This document shows positions 7,207-13,636 of a stretch of 15,887 nt of DNA, piece after piece (the first letter of the stretch is position 1; each line of letters opens with the position of its first letter). This stretch comes from Nitrososphaeraceae archaeon (GTDB lineage: Archaea > Thermoproteota > Nitrososphaeria > Nitrososphaerales > Nitrososphaeraceae), in contig JAICQW010000023.1 in assembly GCA_025937665.1 (NCBI GenBank), positions 1 through 15,887 on the forward strand, in the 5' to 3' direction. Below the pieces are notes generated by a model. It was given only the letters and a program-made list of their open reading frames with translations, ran no database searches and was not told the origin of the DNA. The translations under genes were made by a program, and so were the position numbers.

Positions 7207-7899
7207 ATGAACAACTTGAGATATTCAATACCCGGTAGTCTAGCTATTTGGACGTTTGTTTTGATGAGTAATTTTGCTTTTGCGCAGATTGATTTTAGAA
7301 CAGACTTGGCGGGAGAACATGAAGTGCCGCCCATTTTCAGTGAATCCTATGGAAGTGCTCTTGTAACTGGTAACAATGATAATCTCAAGTATCAGATAAA
7401 TGTAACTTCTCTAGATAAGATTACAGGGGCACTTCTGCACAAAGGTGATTCTACAGAGAACGGACAAATCCTTGTTTCATTATTAAACTCAACAGAACCC
7501 TCAGGAGTCATTGATGGCAATTTAATTGAAGGTACAATAAATTCCTCAAGTATATTGTTGCCCTTGGCAAACCTGACAACTAACATTTTGGCAGTACCAG
7601 CTTCTGCCAATTTGACAAATGCTACAGCAGCAACGGTTGGCAACTTGACAAATGCTACAGCAGCAACGGTTGGCAACTTGACAAATGCTACAGCAGCAAC
7701 GGTTGGCAACTTGACAAATGCTACAGCAGCAACGGTTGGCAACTTCACAAATGCTACGGCATCTGCGAATCCCCCTAGCAAACTGGAAGCATTAATAGAC
7801 TTGATGGGCCAGAATATGACGTATATTAATATCCTTACTTCAGATTTTCCTCAAGGCGAACTAAGGGGAACATTGAGATCGACTAACTCAACAGGTTAA
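7207..7899 (+). CDS. Secreted CHRD-domain protein with a sequon-rich tandem repeat
   Basis: The 230-residue protein starts with a signal peptide (residues 1-26, hydrophobic core LAIWTFVLM, ending AFA before QIDF). A CHRD-like domain follows: FRTDLAGEHEVPP near 30-42, ALLHKGDSTENGQILVSL near 75-92, and YINILTSDFPQGELRGTL near 206-223. CHRD domains occur in chordin and in many secreted prokaryotic proteins of unknown function. Between its halves lies a low-complexity insert with 11-residue repeats NLTNATAATVG: four copies at 135-178 and a degenerate fifth. I count 16 N-x-S/T sequons in all, 10 of them in the repeats, so heavy N-glycosylation outside the membrane is likely. No C-terminal anchor is seen. 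It has its own promoter and appears monocistronic. Molecular function is unknown. Confidence 0.85.
   Translation: MNNLRYSIPGSLAIWTFVLMSNFAFAQIDFRTDLAGEHEVPPIFSESYGSALVTGNNDNLKYQINVTSLDKITGALLHKGDSTENGQILVSLLNSTEPSGVIDGNLIEGTINSSSILLPLANLTTNILAVPASANLTNATAATVGNLTNATAATVGNLTNATAATVGNLTNATAATVGNFTNATASANPPSKLEALIDLMGQNMTYINILTSDFPQGELRGTLRSTNSTG
7609..7764 (+). repeat. 33-bp minisatellite, four near-perfect copies plus a degenerate fifth
   Basis: Units occupy 7609-7641, 7642-7674, 7675-7707 and 7708-7740. Units 2-4 are identical and unit 1 differs by one base (AAT for AAC). A partial, diverged copy follows at 7741-7764. Each 33-bp unit encodes NLTNATAATVG in frame, so copy-number change keeps the CHRD reading frame. 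The near-identity at DNA level, including silent positions, points to recent duplication by slippage or recombination. Confidence 0.95.
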
Positions 7900-7966
7900 C
7901 TATTTTTTTCAATTTTTTGTAATAGGGCGGTCTCCATTAATCCTAAACCACTGCTAACAGCAAAAG

Positions 7967-7976
7967 AATTTAAGAT
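7967..7976 (+). promoter_or_regulatory. Likely TATA box of the PAC2-family gene
   Basis: AATTTAAGAT, preceded by the A-rich BRE-like CAAAAG (7961-7966), is centred about 25 nt before the ATG at 7997, which fits a leaderless start. The match is moderate only. Confidence 0.4.
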
Positions 7977-7996
7977 AACTTTGTGCATTTAAAACA

Positions 7997-8797
7997 ATGT
8001 CATTTTTCGAAAGTGATATAAAAGCCGTTTATTCTAGCAAAAAGGTTCCTAAATTACGATCTCCTATTTTGGTCTGTGGGTTTCCGGGCAGCGGATACGT
8101 TGGGAAACTTGCAATTGATCACATTATCGAAGAATTAGAAGGCATACAATTAGCAGATATTTATTCAACTTCATTTCCACCGCAGGTCATAATTAATAAT
8201 ACTGGGATAGTGGACCTAATGAAAAATATTTTGTATTATGTTAAAGATAGCAGAGCAAAACACGATTTTTTGTTTCTTACAGGAGATGCCCAACCGGTAA
8301 GTTCTAAAGTAGAATATTTGCTTGGTGAAGAAATAATAAAAATCGCCAAAAATTTTGGCGTTACACAGGTCATAACCCTTGGAGCGTATATTACTGGCAT
8401 GTTCGTCGAGACACCAAGAGTATTTGGGGTTGCTACAGATGATGATGGATTGAAACTCCTAAATTCGTACGGCATTTCAAAAATTGATAATGGCAGTATC
8501 TCAGGAATGAACGGTATTCTATTAGGTATCGGTAAGATGAATAATCTAAATGGTATAAGTTTGCTCGGTGAAACATCAGGATATGTTATTGATGCAAATG
8601 CATCAAAATATATTCTAATGAAGTTACTCTCAATTATTGATTTGGATATTGATTTGGGAGATTTGGAGAAAAAAGCAGAAGATACGATTATGTTGATAAA
8701 AAGCATTGAACGCAGAATTGGTGACAAAAATGCGTCAAGTGATGAAGTTCAGCATATGGTTCAGAAGAAGCAACCCGAGATAGGGTATATTAGCTGA
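7997..8797 (+). CDS. PAC2 family protein (proteasome-assembly-chaperone-like)
   Basis: The 266-residue protein belongs to the PAC2 family (COG2047 type). LVCGFPGSGYVGKLAIDHII near residues 26-45 is the diagnostic N-terminal segment. Further matches are DFLFLTGDAQP near 90, the ITLGAYITGM stretch near 132, and a GMNGILLGIG segment near 170. The C-terminal 50 residues are charged and helical. Eukaryotic PAC2 helps assemble the 20S proteasome alpha ring. Archaeal members are sometimes called ATP-grasp-superfamily-like proteins, and their function is not established. The gene has its own promoter. The family call is firm; the role in proteasome assembly is only inferred. Confidence 0.85.
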   Translation: MSFFESDIKAVYSSKKVPKLRSPILVCGFPGSGYVGKLAIDHIIEELEGIQLADIYSTSFPPQVIINNTGIVDLMKNILYYVKDSRAKHDFLFLTGDAQPVSSKVEYLLGEEIIKIAKNFGVTQVITLGAYITGMFVETPRVFGVATDDDGLKLLNSYGISKIDNGSISGMNGILLGIGKMNNLNGISLLGETSGYVIDANASKYILMKLLSIIDLDIDLGDLEKKAEDTIMLIKSIERRIGDKNASSDEVQHMVQKKQPEIGYIS

Positions 8798-8857
8798 TAA
8801 CGATTAAACTTCGATGTGGAATTAAGTGAATGATATTAATTCCTAGTGTGGGTAAAA

Positions 8858-9157
8858 TTATAGTTTTACAAGTTTGCCATAACGGCCTATATTTAGACTG
8901 TTTTCGCCTCTAAATGATTGTGTATAGCCATTTTCAATTGACACTTCATCCCCCTCGGTTACTATGTTTATTTGGTCATTCCACAATGATAGTTTAATAC
9001 TCCCACTTTCATCTGAAAGAATCGCGTCAGCTACTTGTGCTGTTTCACCATTTCTCAAATTTACAGTTCTAGGTTCTTTCACTGATTCAATCTTACCCTT
9101 TACATTTATACCTCGCATTCCAGCATGCAACTGATTTATTTTAGTTTCCATCGCCAT
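8858..9157 (-). CDS. SSB-like OB-fold single-stranded nucleic-acid-binding protein
   Basis: The 99-residue protein is a single OB fold resembling the DNA-binding core of Sulfolobus SSB. The shared pattern is KINQLHAGMRGINVKGKIE at the start, then ADAILSDESGSIKLSLWND near 43-61, EGDEVSIENGYTQSF near 68-82, and a short SLNIGRYGKL end. The conserved tryptophan in KLSLW and the aromatic residue in ENGY lie where SSB stacks on bases. It ends directly after the fold and lacks the flexible Gly/Arg-rich and acidic tail that Sulfolobus SSB uses for protein contacts. ATG at 9157 and 9151 are both possible starts; the TATA spacing favours the first. It is transcribed away from the tRNA gene and convergent with the PAC2 gene. 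Confidence 0.82.
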   Translation of the reverse strand: MAMETKINQLHAGMRGINVKGKIESVKEPRTVNLRNGETAQVADAILSDESGSIKLSLWNDQINIVTEGDEVSIENGYTQSFRGENSLNIGRYGKLVKL

Positions 9158-9180
9158 TTGTCAAATAGCACGCTTATTCC

Positions 9181-9190
9181 AATAATAAAG
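9181..9190 (-). promoter_or_regulatory. TATA-like box of the SSB-like gene
   Basis: On the minus strand CTTTATTATT lies 24-33 nt before the ATG at 9157, the spacing of a leaderless archaeal promoter. Confidence 0.45.
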
Positions 9191-9276
9191 TTTCTGTATT
9201 TTGTGAAATGGTCATAACTAAAAATAGAATCTTACCAGTAAAGGTGAAATAAGGAGTATAGATTGACTGTGTTGTT

Positions 9277-9382
9277 GGAGGGATAGCGAAGCATGGCCAA
9301 CCGCGCAGGACTCAAGATCAATTTGCAACCATGAGGGATCCCGTCCCTTAGGGGTTCGTGGGTTCGAATCCCACTCCCTCCA
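9277..9382 (+). tRNA. tRNA-Leu (anticodon CAA) with a 21-nt intron
   Basis: Acceptor strands GGAGGGA (9277-9283) and TCCCTCC (9375-9381) pair fully, followed by discriminator A at 9382 as in leucine tRNAs. The D arm starts TAGCGAAGC. The T arm is GTGGG-TTCGAAT-CCCAC (9358-9374). A long variable arm with CCC-TTA-GGG pairing makes it class II. The anticodon loop starts CTCAAG, with CAA at 9313-9315. A 21-nt intron (9317-9337) sits after position 37. A bulge-helix-bulge can form: CTCA (9311-9314) pairs with TGAG (9332-9335), flanked by bulges AGA and GGA. The mature length is 85 nt and CCA is not encoded. The anticodon stem CAGGA/TCCCG has one A-C mismatch (28-42). A possible TATA element is CTAAAAATAG at 9218-9227. 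Confidence 0.93.
9317..9337 (+). other. tRNA intron, canonical 37/38 position
   Basis: The intron lies between G37 (9316) and A38 (9338). The predicted cuts fall between bases 2 and 3 of both three-base bulges (AG/A and GG/A), as expected for the archaeal splicing endonuclease. Only the outer anticodon stem and the 4-bp central helix are clear; the helix on the intron side is weak (at most one T-A pair), so the motif is of the relaxed kind. Confidence 0.8.
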
Positions 9383-9407
9383 TTTTATCTGCAGACAGTT
9401 TTCGGAA

Positions 9408-9417
9408 CTTTAATTAA
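9408..9417 (+). promoter_or_regulatory. Possible TATA box of the geranylgeranyl reductase gene
   Basis: CTTTAATTAA lies 29-38 nt before the ATG at 9446 in the 63-bp gap after the tRNA. The gene could also be read through from the tRNA transcript. Confidence 0.35.
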
Positions 9418-9445
9418 CAATTGAATATCTTTTGATTTTTGGTTT

Positions 9446-10909
9446 ATGGCATCGACGGTTAGGGATTATGACATTATAGTAGCTGGCGGAGGTCTGGCCG
9501 GCATGATAGTTGCGAGTTCTGCCGCTTTTTATTCCAAGCAATCTCTCAAAATCCTGGTAGTTGATAGGAATCCCTCTCCACAGCTGGGTAAAAAGACAAT
9601 TTCGGGATGGGTGTGTGGAGACGCTGTTGGAAAGAACAGTGTTGATTTTATGACATCAAGAATAGGAATAAAGTGGCAAAATCCAGAAATTGAACATCCG
9701 GTTAAGGGAGTAATTGCATTCTCACCAGATCATGAAACATCAATATCATTTGACGGTGAGGGGTATATTTTGAATAGGAAGGTCCTCCCACAGAAACAGC
9801 TAAATGATGCTTTAGATGTCGGCATTGAAATCAAGTATAATCTAGCACTAAGAAATGTTATAACAGAAAACAACCAAGTAATTGGCTTGGAAGGCGAGGA
9901 TCTGCAGACAAAATCTGCCTTCAAAAAAACATGCAAGGTGGTAGTTGACTGCACAGGGGTAACTTCGGTCTTGAGGACAAATCTCCCAATTACAACACAT
10001 ATTCAAAGAAGAATCAATAGAGATGATTTGGAAGCAACTGGTAGATATATTTACAATTTTGAAAATCAAGCAGAAGATAACACTTACTTTGATCCTGAAT
10101 ACTGTCTTATTCACCTCGATCAGAATATAGCTCCCGGTGGCTATGCGTGGGTGTTCCCTAAGGGGAAAAATAAAGTGAACATTGGGCTCGGAGTTCAACA
10201 AAAAGCAATGGAAGAGCATAATAGAAAACAGGGTGAACGCAAGGACTTGAAGACTAAGATTGATGACTATGTAAATTTGAATCCAGTGATAAAAAATCCA
10301 CAGATAGCCGATGGTGAGTCCGATAATGGTAACAGTTGGGGAACATGGCAGGTTTCAGTGAGACGTCAGAATGATTGCTTGGTGGCAAATGGTTATATCC
10401 TTGTAGGCGATTCAGCATGGATGCCAAAGCCCCTGGATGCAGGAGGAATTGGGCCTGCCATTATTGCAGCGACTATCGCAGGAAAAGACGTAGTGGATTC
10501 AATTCAGGCCAATGATTATTCCGAAGAATCACTCTGGCGATACAATCTGGATTTTGTGGAAGCATACGGGTACAAGACGGCTGGTCTTGAGGTCTTTAGG
10601 AGACTGCTCCAAAAATTATCAAATGAGCAAATTAATTATGGAATGAAACATTTTCTCTCAAAGTTAGATGTAGAAAATATTACTAACGGAGAACATCCTG
10701 AGTTTGGGTTGGTAGATAAGCTCAATATGTTTGTTCATGGAGCTCTGAATAAGAGACTCGCAGAAGATCTAAAACACACAGCAGAAGTAAATAAGAAATT
10801 GGTCAAACATTACCACAATTATCCATCAAATCCAACAGACTTTCCCGAATGGCAAAAAAGTTTGAGCAAAACCATGTCTGATGCATTCATTAAGTTGGGA
10901 TGCGCGTAA
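9446..10909 (+). CDS. Geranylgeranyl reductase family FAD-dependent oxidoreductase
   Basis: The 487-residue flavoprotein has an N-terminal FAD-binding Rossmann motif (VAGGGLAG at residues 12-19), then VVDRN near 38. A W-V-CGDAVGK segment near 55-62 corresponds to the CGD motif of archaeal geranylgeranyl reductases. GGYAWVFPKG near 232-241 and GDSAWMPKPLDAGGIGPA near 321-338 (FAD ribityl contact) complete the signature. These enzymes saturate the geranylgeranyl chains of archaeal membrane lipids, or of quinones and other isoprenoids. At 487 residues it is longer than the roughly 390-450 of many homologues, mainly in the C-terminal part. The stop codon lies 3 bp from that of the convergent translin gene. 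The exact substrate is not determined by the sequence; archaea often have several paralogues. Confidence 0.88.
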   Translation: MASTVRDYDIIVAGGGLAGMIVASSAAFYSKQSLKILVVDRNPSPQLGKKTISGWVCGDAVGKNSVDFMTSRIGIKWQNPEIEHPVKGVIAFSPDHETSISFDGEGYILNRKVLPQKQLNDALDVGIEIKYNLALRNVITENNQVIGLEGEDLQTKSAFKKTCKVVVDCTGVTSVLRTNLPITTHIQRRINRDDLEATGRYIYNFENQAEDNTYFDPEYCLIHLDQNIAPGGYAWVFPKGKNKVNIGLGVQQKAMEEHNRKQGERKDLKTKIDDYVNLNPVIKNPQIADGESDNGNSWGTWQVSVRRQNDCLVANGYILVGDSAWMPKPLDAGGIGPAIIAATIAGKDVVDSIQANDYSEESLWRYNLDFVEAYGYKTAGLEVFRRLLQKLSNEQINYGMKHFLSKLDVENITNGEHPEFGLVDKLNMFVHGALNKRLAEDLKHTAEVNKKLVKHYHNYPSNPTDFPEWQKSLSKTMSDAFIKLGCA

Positions 10910-10916
10910 TCGTTAC
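10906..10916. repeat. Palindrome containing both convergent stop codons
   Basis: GTAA-TCG-TTAC spans the junction. TAA at 10907-10909 ends the reductase gene and TTA at 10913-10915 is the complement of the TAA that ends the translin gene. There is no space for separate terminators between the two genes. Confidence 0.7.
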
Positions 10917-11560
10917 TCAAACTTAGAATCTTCATTAGCCATAATTTTCTTTTCGAATTGTTCTATTATATCAATCATTCTTGTTCTTCTTTGTTCCTCG
11001 GTGATTATTGCTCTAACATTTTCTATCAGAATTCTCGATACATCCAATTTTTTCCTTAAACCGGGCATCAAATTATCGTAGACGGCTAGAGGATAAATAA
11101 TACCATAAATTTTATCCATCAACTCGAATAGGGTATTTACATTTGAAGTACCTTCGGACCTAATCTTGTCTATTATCATTCGTTTTATTTCTCCGATACA
11201 ATCCAACAGTCCCATAACATAAGAAATGTCGGAAACATCAAGTGATTTCATGCCCGGAATAACAGAGTTTTCTGCAATCGAAAACAAACAAAATGCCTCG
11301 ACGAATTCCTGCTCCGCAATGTAGAGATATTTTTGAAGATCATCCTTTCCCAACTCCTTAAATTCCTGCAATAATTTTTTGGCTTTTTCAATATAATCGA
11401 TTGATTCTTTTTTCTTATGAGAGTGCAAAGAGACAATAGCCTTGCTACAAAGTATTGTTGCATCCCTAGTTCCCTTTATGATGGCATTTCTTCGCTCTTC
11501 TACGTCCTTGAATTTTTTATTGATTTTCTCTACGTCAGATTGAACATTTGATAGCATCAT
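10913..11560 (-). CDS. Translin family protein (archaeal TRAX/C3PO-like)
   Basis: The 215-residue, nearly all-helical protein matches the translin/TRAX family (COG2178). Segments are RDATILCSKAIVSLH near 32-46, EQEFVEAFCLF near 83-93, GLLDCIGEIKRMII near 117-130, and LRKKLDVSRILIENVRAIIT near 168-187. E85 and E88 plus D173 lie where TRAX of the eukaryotic C3PO complex has its catalytic Glu-Glu-Asp residues, so RNase activity is plausible. C3PO degrades RNA passenger strands and, in a fungus, tRNA 5' leaders; archaeal homologues form octameric barrels that cleave RNA. ATG at 11560 is followed by a second ATG. It is divergent from the Hjc-like gene. Family assignment is good; the cellular substrate is unknown. 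Confidence 0.85.
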   Translation of the reverse strand: MMLSNVQSDVEKINKKFKDVEERRNAIIKGTRDATILCSKAIVSLHSHKKKESIDYIEKAKKLLQEFKELGKDDLQKYLYIAEQEFVEAFCLFSIAENSVIPGMKSLDVSDISYVMGLLDCIGEIKRMIIDKIRSEGTSNVNTLFELMDKIYGIIYPLAVYDNLMPGLRKKLDVSRILIENVRAIITEEQRRTRMIDIIEQFEKKIMANEDSKFE

Positions 11561-11580
11561 GAAAGTGATGATTTATCAGT

Positions 11581-11590
11581 ATATTTATTA
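11581..11590 (-). promoter_or_regulatory. TATA box of the translin-family gene
   Basis: On the minus strand TAATAAATAT lies 21-30 nt before the ATG at 11560, consistent with a leaderless promoter. The 126-bp divergent region (11561-11686) also holds TATAATTTTT at 11621-11630 and TTATATAC at 11668-11675, which could serve the + strand gene. Confidence 0.5.
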
Positions 11591-11686
11591 ATTATTTGAT
11601 ATTCCTCAGAAATATCCTCGTATAATTTTTCAAGACATGTTGGTTCAAAAGTTTCATTCTTTCTGGATTATATACTAGTATGTGGA

Positions 11687-12268
11687 ATGCAAAATATCTT
11701 GGTGTACCAGACTCAGACATATGAAAACCTTGAACCTGCTAATAAGCGAAAAATCCAATATGAAATAGAACATGTCTACACCAGACTGAATAGGATTAGA
11801 AGAAATAGAGGATATAGTTTTGAACATGTGCTTGCGCAAAAATTAAACCGCAATGTTTGGAATGCAAGACGTTTAGGAGGATCTAGCGCAAATTTACCCG
11901 ATATTATCGCTGTTAACAACAAGGAGTCGATATTCTTGTCTATAGAAGCAAAATCTGGTACGTCAGACAGTCTTTATGTTCCATCCGATCAAATCCAAAG
12001 ATGTTTTCAAATTAGAGATATGTTCCAGGTATACAAGACAGCCCATGTCATCTTGGCCTTTAAATTTATGCAAAAAAGAAGAGTGAGAGAAGAAGGAAAA
12101 ACAGTTTATACTCACAGAAAATTACAAGAATATTATAAAGTAGCAGATAGATATTCGAAAATTGAAGATATGCCGATCATCAAGTGTACTTATGATGGCA
12201 GTACGTACGAAATGAGAAATAACCAGACAAGGAAATGTTATCTAAAGGACTATGTCATGCCTTTTTGA
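11687..12268 (+). CDS. Hjc-like Holliday junction resolvase family PD-(D/E)XK nuclease
   Basis: The 193-residue protein contains an archaeal Hjc-type nuclease core. RGYSFEHVLAQKL (41-53) carries the first acidic residue E46. NARRLGGSSANLPDIIAV (59-76) carries D72, and FLSIEAKSGT (83-92) gives the E87-x-K89 of the PD-(D/E)XK site. DQIQRCFQIRDMF follows, as in Hjc. The enzyme would cut four-way DNA junctions as a dimer. Hjc is normally about 120-145 residues; this one has about 38 extra residues at the N-terminus and a basic, Tyr-rich C-terminal tail (about 130-193). The start is uncertain: ATG 11687 gives 193 aa, but a TATA-like TTATATAC at 11668-11675 is too close for it and would suit a GTG at 11702. 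A different endonuclease of the same fold remains possible. Confidence 0.78.
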   Translation: MQNILVYQTQTYENLEPANKRKIQYEIEHVYTRLNRIRRNRGYSFEHVLAQKLNRNVWNARRLGGSSANLPDIIAVNNKESIFLSIEAKSGTSDSLYVPSDQIQRCFQIRDMFQVYKTAHVILAFKFMQKRRVREEGKTVYTHRKLQEYYKVADRYSKIEDMPIIKCTYDGSTYEMRNNQTRKCYLKDYVMPF

Positions 12269-12292
12269 ATATATCCAAAATTATTAACTCAT

Positions 12293-12302
12293 AATTTTTA
12301 TT
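12293..12302 (+). promoter_or_regulatory. TATA-like box of the nnrE operon
   Basis: AATTTTTATT is centred about 29 nt before the ATG at 12327, in the 58-bp gap after the nuclease gene. It would drive nnrE, the MBL gene and the cobT-like gene as one transcript. Confidence 0.4.
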
Positions 12303-12326
12303 TCTCGTTTATTCATTTAACAATTC

Positions 12327-13013
12327 ATGACTGTAGAAGAGCAACCTATTACTTCTGAACAAATGTATCGCATAGAAGATAACGGGCATTCAATTTTTGG
12401 TATGAAAAAGGTGCTTATGATGGAAAATGCAGGGCATGGGCTAGCTGATTTCGTTGTGTCTGAAAAAGGCCCCAACTTTGCAGGCAAAAAAATAATTTCA
12501 TTTTGTGGGACTGGGAATAACGGTGGGGATGCAATGGTCGCTTCTAGACACCTCTCATCTCAGAGTGGGGTTGAAGTTACTATAGTACTTGTAGGTGATG
12601 CGAAGAACATGAAAACTGAAGAAACATTGGTCAATTGGTCGATTGTACACAAAATGAAATCAATAAGAATCCTCACAGGCCCAAATATTGTAGAGTTGGC
12701 CAAGAACAAGGTATCTGAATCGGACATAATTATCGATGGTATTTTTGGTACGGGGATAAAGGGGGAAATAAGAGAACCTTTTTCTTCAGTAATTGAAATA
12801 ATTAACGCGTCAAATACCTATGTCGTATCAGTCGACATCCCTTCTGGACTGGATCCGAACAATGGAACCTTTCATGAAAAATGTATCAAAGCTGACGCAA
12901 CTGTTACCTTTCACAGAATTAAAAAAGGGTTGACGATGAATAAAGAATACGTCGGCAAGCTTCACCTTGAGAAAATTGGAATACCAACTGAGGCTGAGCA
13001 AGGAGTGGTCTGA
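12327..13013 (+). CDS. nnrE: NAD(P)H-hydrate epimerase (YjeF N-terminal domain)
   Basis: The 228-residue protein is a stand-alone YjeF_N domain. SFCGTGNNGGDAMVASRHL at about 58-76 is the family signature (usually GDG, here GDA). DGIFGTGIKGEIREP near 138-152 and VDIPSGLDPNNG near 171-182 complete the active-site regions. It epimerises damaged R-NADHX/NADPHX to the S form so that the ATP- or ADP-dependent dehydratase NnrD can repair it. In many archaea and bacteria the two domains are fused; here the dehydratase domain is absent and must lie elsewhere. The stop is 2 bp before the TTG of the MBL gene and 623 bp before the CobT-like gene, indicating one operon. Confidence 0.9.
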   Translation: MTVEEQPITSEQMYRIEDNGHSIFGMKKVLMMENAGHGLADFVVSEKGPNFAGKKIISFCGTGNNGGDAMVASRHLSSQSGVEVTIVLVGDAKNMKTEETLVNWSIVHKMKSIRILTGPNIVELAKNKVSESDIIIDGIFGTGIKGEIREPFSSVIEIINASNTYVVSVDIPSGLDPNNGTFHEKCIKADATVTFHRIKKGLTMNKEYVGKLHLEKIGIPTEAEQGVV

Positions 13014-13015
13014 AT

Positions 13016-13633
13016 TTGGGAATAGTACAGATTGCGGTAGGAAACATGCAAAATTTCAGTTATATCATTTATGATGAACATGATAAAGTTGGAGTTGTAA
13101 TAGATCCTTCATGGGATCTTGAAAAAATATTTGATTTTTTAGAGAAAAATAAGATCTCGGCAAAATACATCATAAATACTCATACACACTTTGATCACGT
13201 TCTGGGTAATGATCAAGTTGCCGAAATTACAAGTGCTCCGATAATCCAGCATGAAAAATCCACTATTAAAAAGGACAGATCAGTGAGAGAAGGAGAAATT
13301 ATCAATATTGGAAAAATGGAATTGCAGGTATTGCATACCCCGGGTCATTCAGAAGATAGCATTTGCCTAATTGTGAATAAAGAGTCTATCCTAACCGGAG
13401 ATACACTATTCGTAGGAAATATTGGAAGAGTAGATCTTCCTGGAAGTAGTCCTGATAATATGTTCGATAGTTTATCTAGGGTTTCAAAGTTAGAAGGTTC
13501 ATTAGTAGTGTATCCGGGGCATAATTATGGGATCACACCAACATCAACAATACTAAATGAAAGAACAAACAATCCCATGCTTAATTTCAAATCTAAAGAA
13601 GCATTCTTAAAATATATGGTAAATGATGAATAG
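13016..13633 (+). CDS. Metallo-beta-lactamase-fold hydrolase (glyoxalase II/ETHE1-like)
   Basis: The 205-residue MBL protein has the complete binuclear metal site: THTHFDH at residues 55-61, H111 in TPGHS, D129 in TGDTLF and H169 in YPGHN. The GRVDLPGSSPDNMFDSL stretch after the GD motif resembles the glyoxalase II and ETHE1 persulfide-dioxygenase branch. The short C-terminus lacks the extra helical glutathione-binding domain of true glyoxalase II. The TTG at 13016 is supported by a Shine-Dalgarno AAGGAGTGG (13000-13008) inside the end of nnrE. The gene sits between nnrE and a cobT-like gene with gaps of 2 and 3 bp, so a role in that pathway is possible. The substrate is unknown. Confidence 0.82.
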   Translation: MGIVQIAVGNMQNFSYIIYDEHDKVGVVIDPSWDLEKIFDFLEKNKISAKYIINTHTHFDHVLGNDQVAEITSAPIIQHEKSTIKKDRSVREGEIINIGKMELQVLHTPGHSEDSICLIVNKESILTGDTLFVGNIGRVDLPGSSPDNMFDSLSRVSKLEGSLVVYPGHNYGITPTSTILNERTNNPMLNFKSKEAFLKYMVNDE

Positions 13634-13636
13634 GAT

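Noticed and set aside
7609..7764. Direct repeats that might be a CRISPR array
   Set aside because: The units are contiguous with no spacers and are in frame within a coding gene.
7392..7781. Minus-strand ORF of 129 aa with a VAFVKLPTVAA repeat
   Set aside because: It is the antisense shadow of the 33-bp repeat in the CHRD gene; a repeat length divisible by three keeps any frame open. It has no promoter or start context.
8236..8727. 163-aa minus-strand ORF opposite the PAC2 gene
   Set aside because: Antisense shadow; no motif and no promoter; the + strand PAC2 match covers the region.
9370..9445. tRNA 3' end as an integration (att) site
   Set aside because: No repeated copy of the tRNA 3' end, no integrase and no foreign genes are seen in the window.
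10881..11081. Plus-strand ORF of 66 aa with hydrophobic stretches
   Set aside because: It overlaps the end of the reductase gene and lies antisense to the translin gene; hydrophobicity arises from the complement of Lys/Glu-rich helices.
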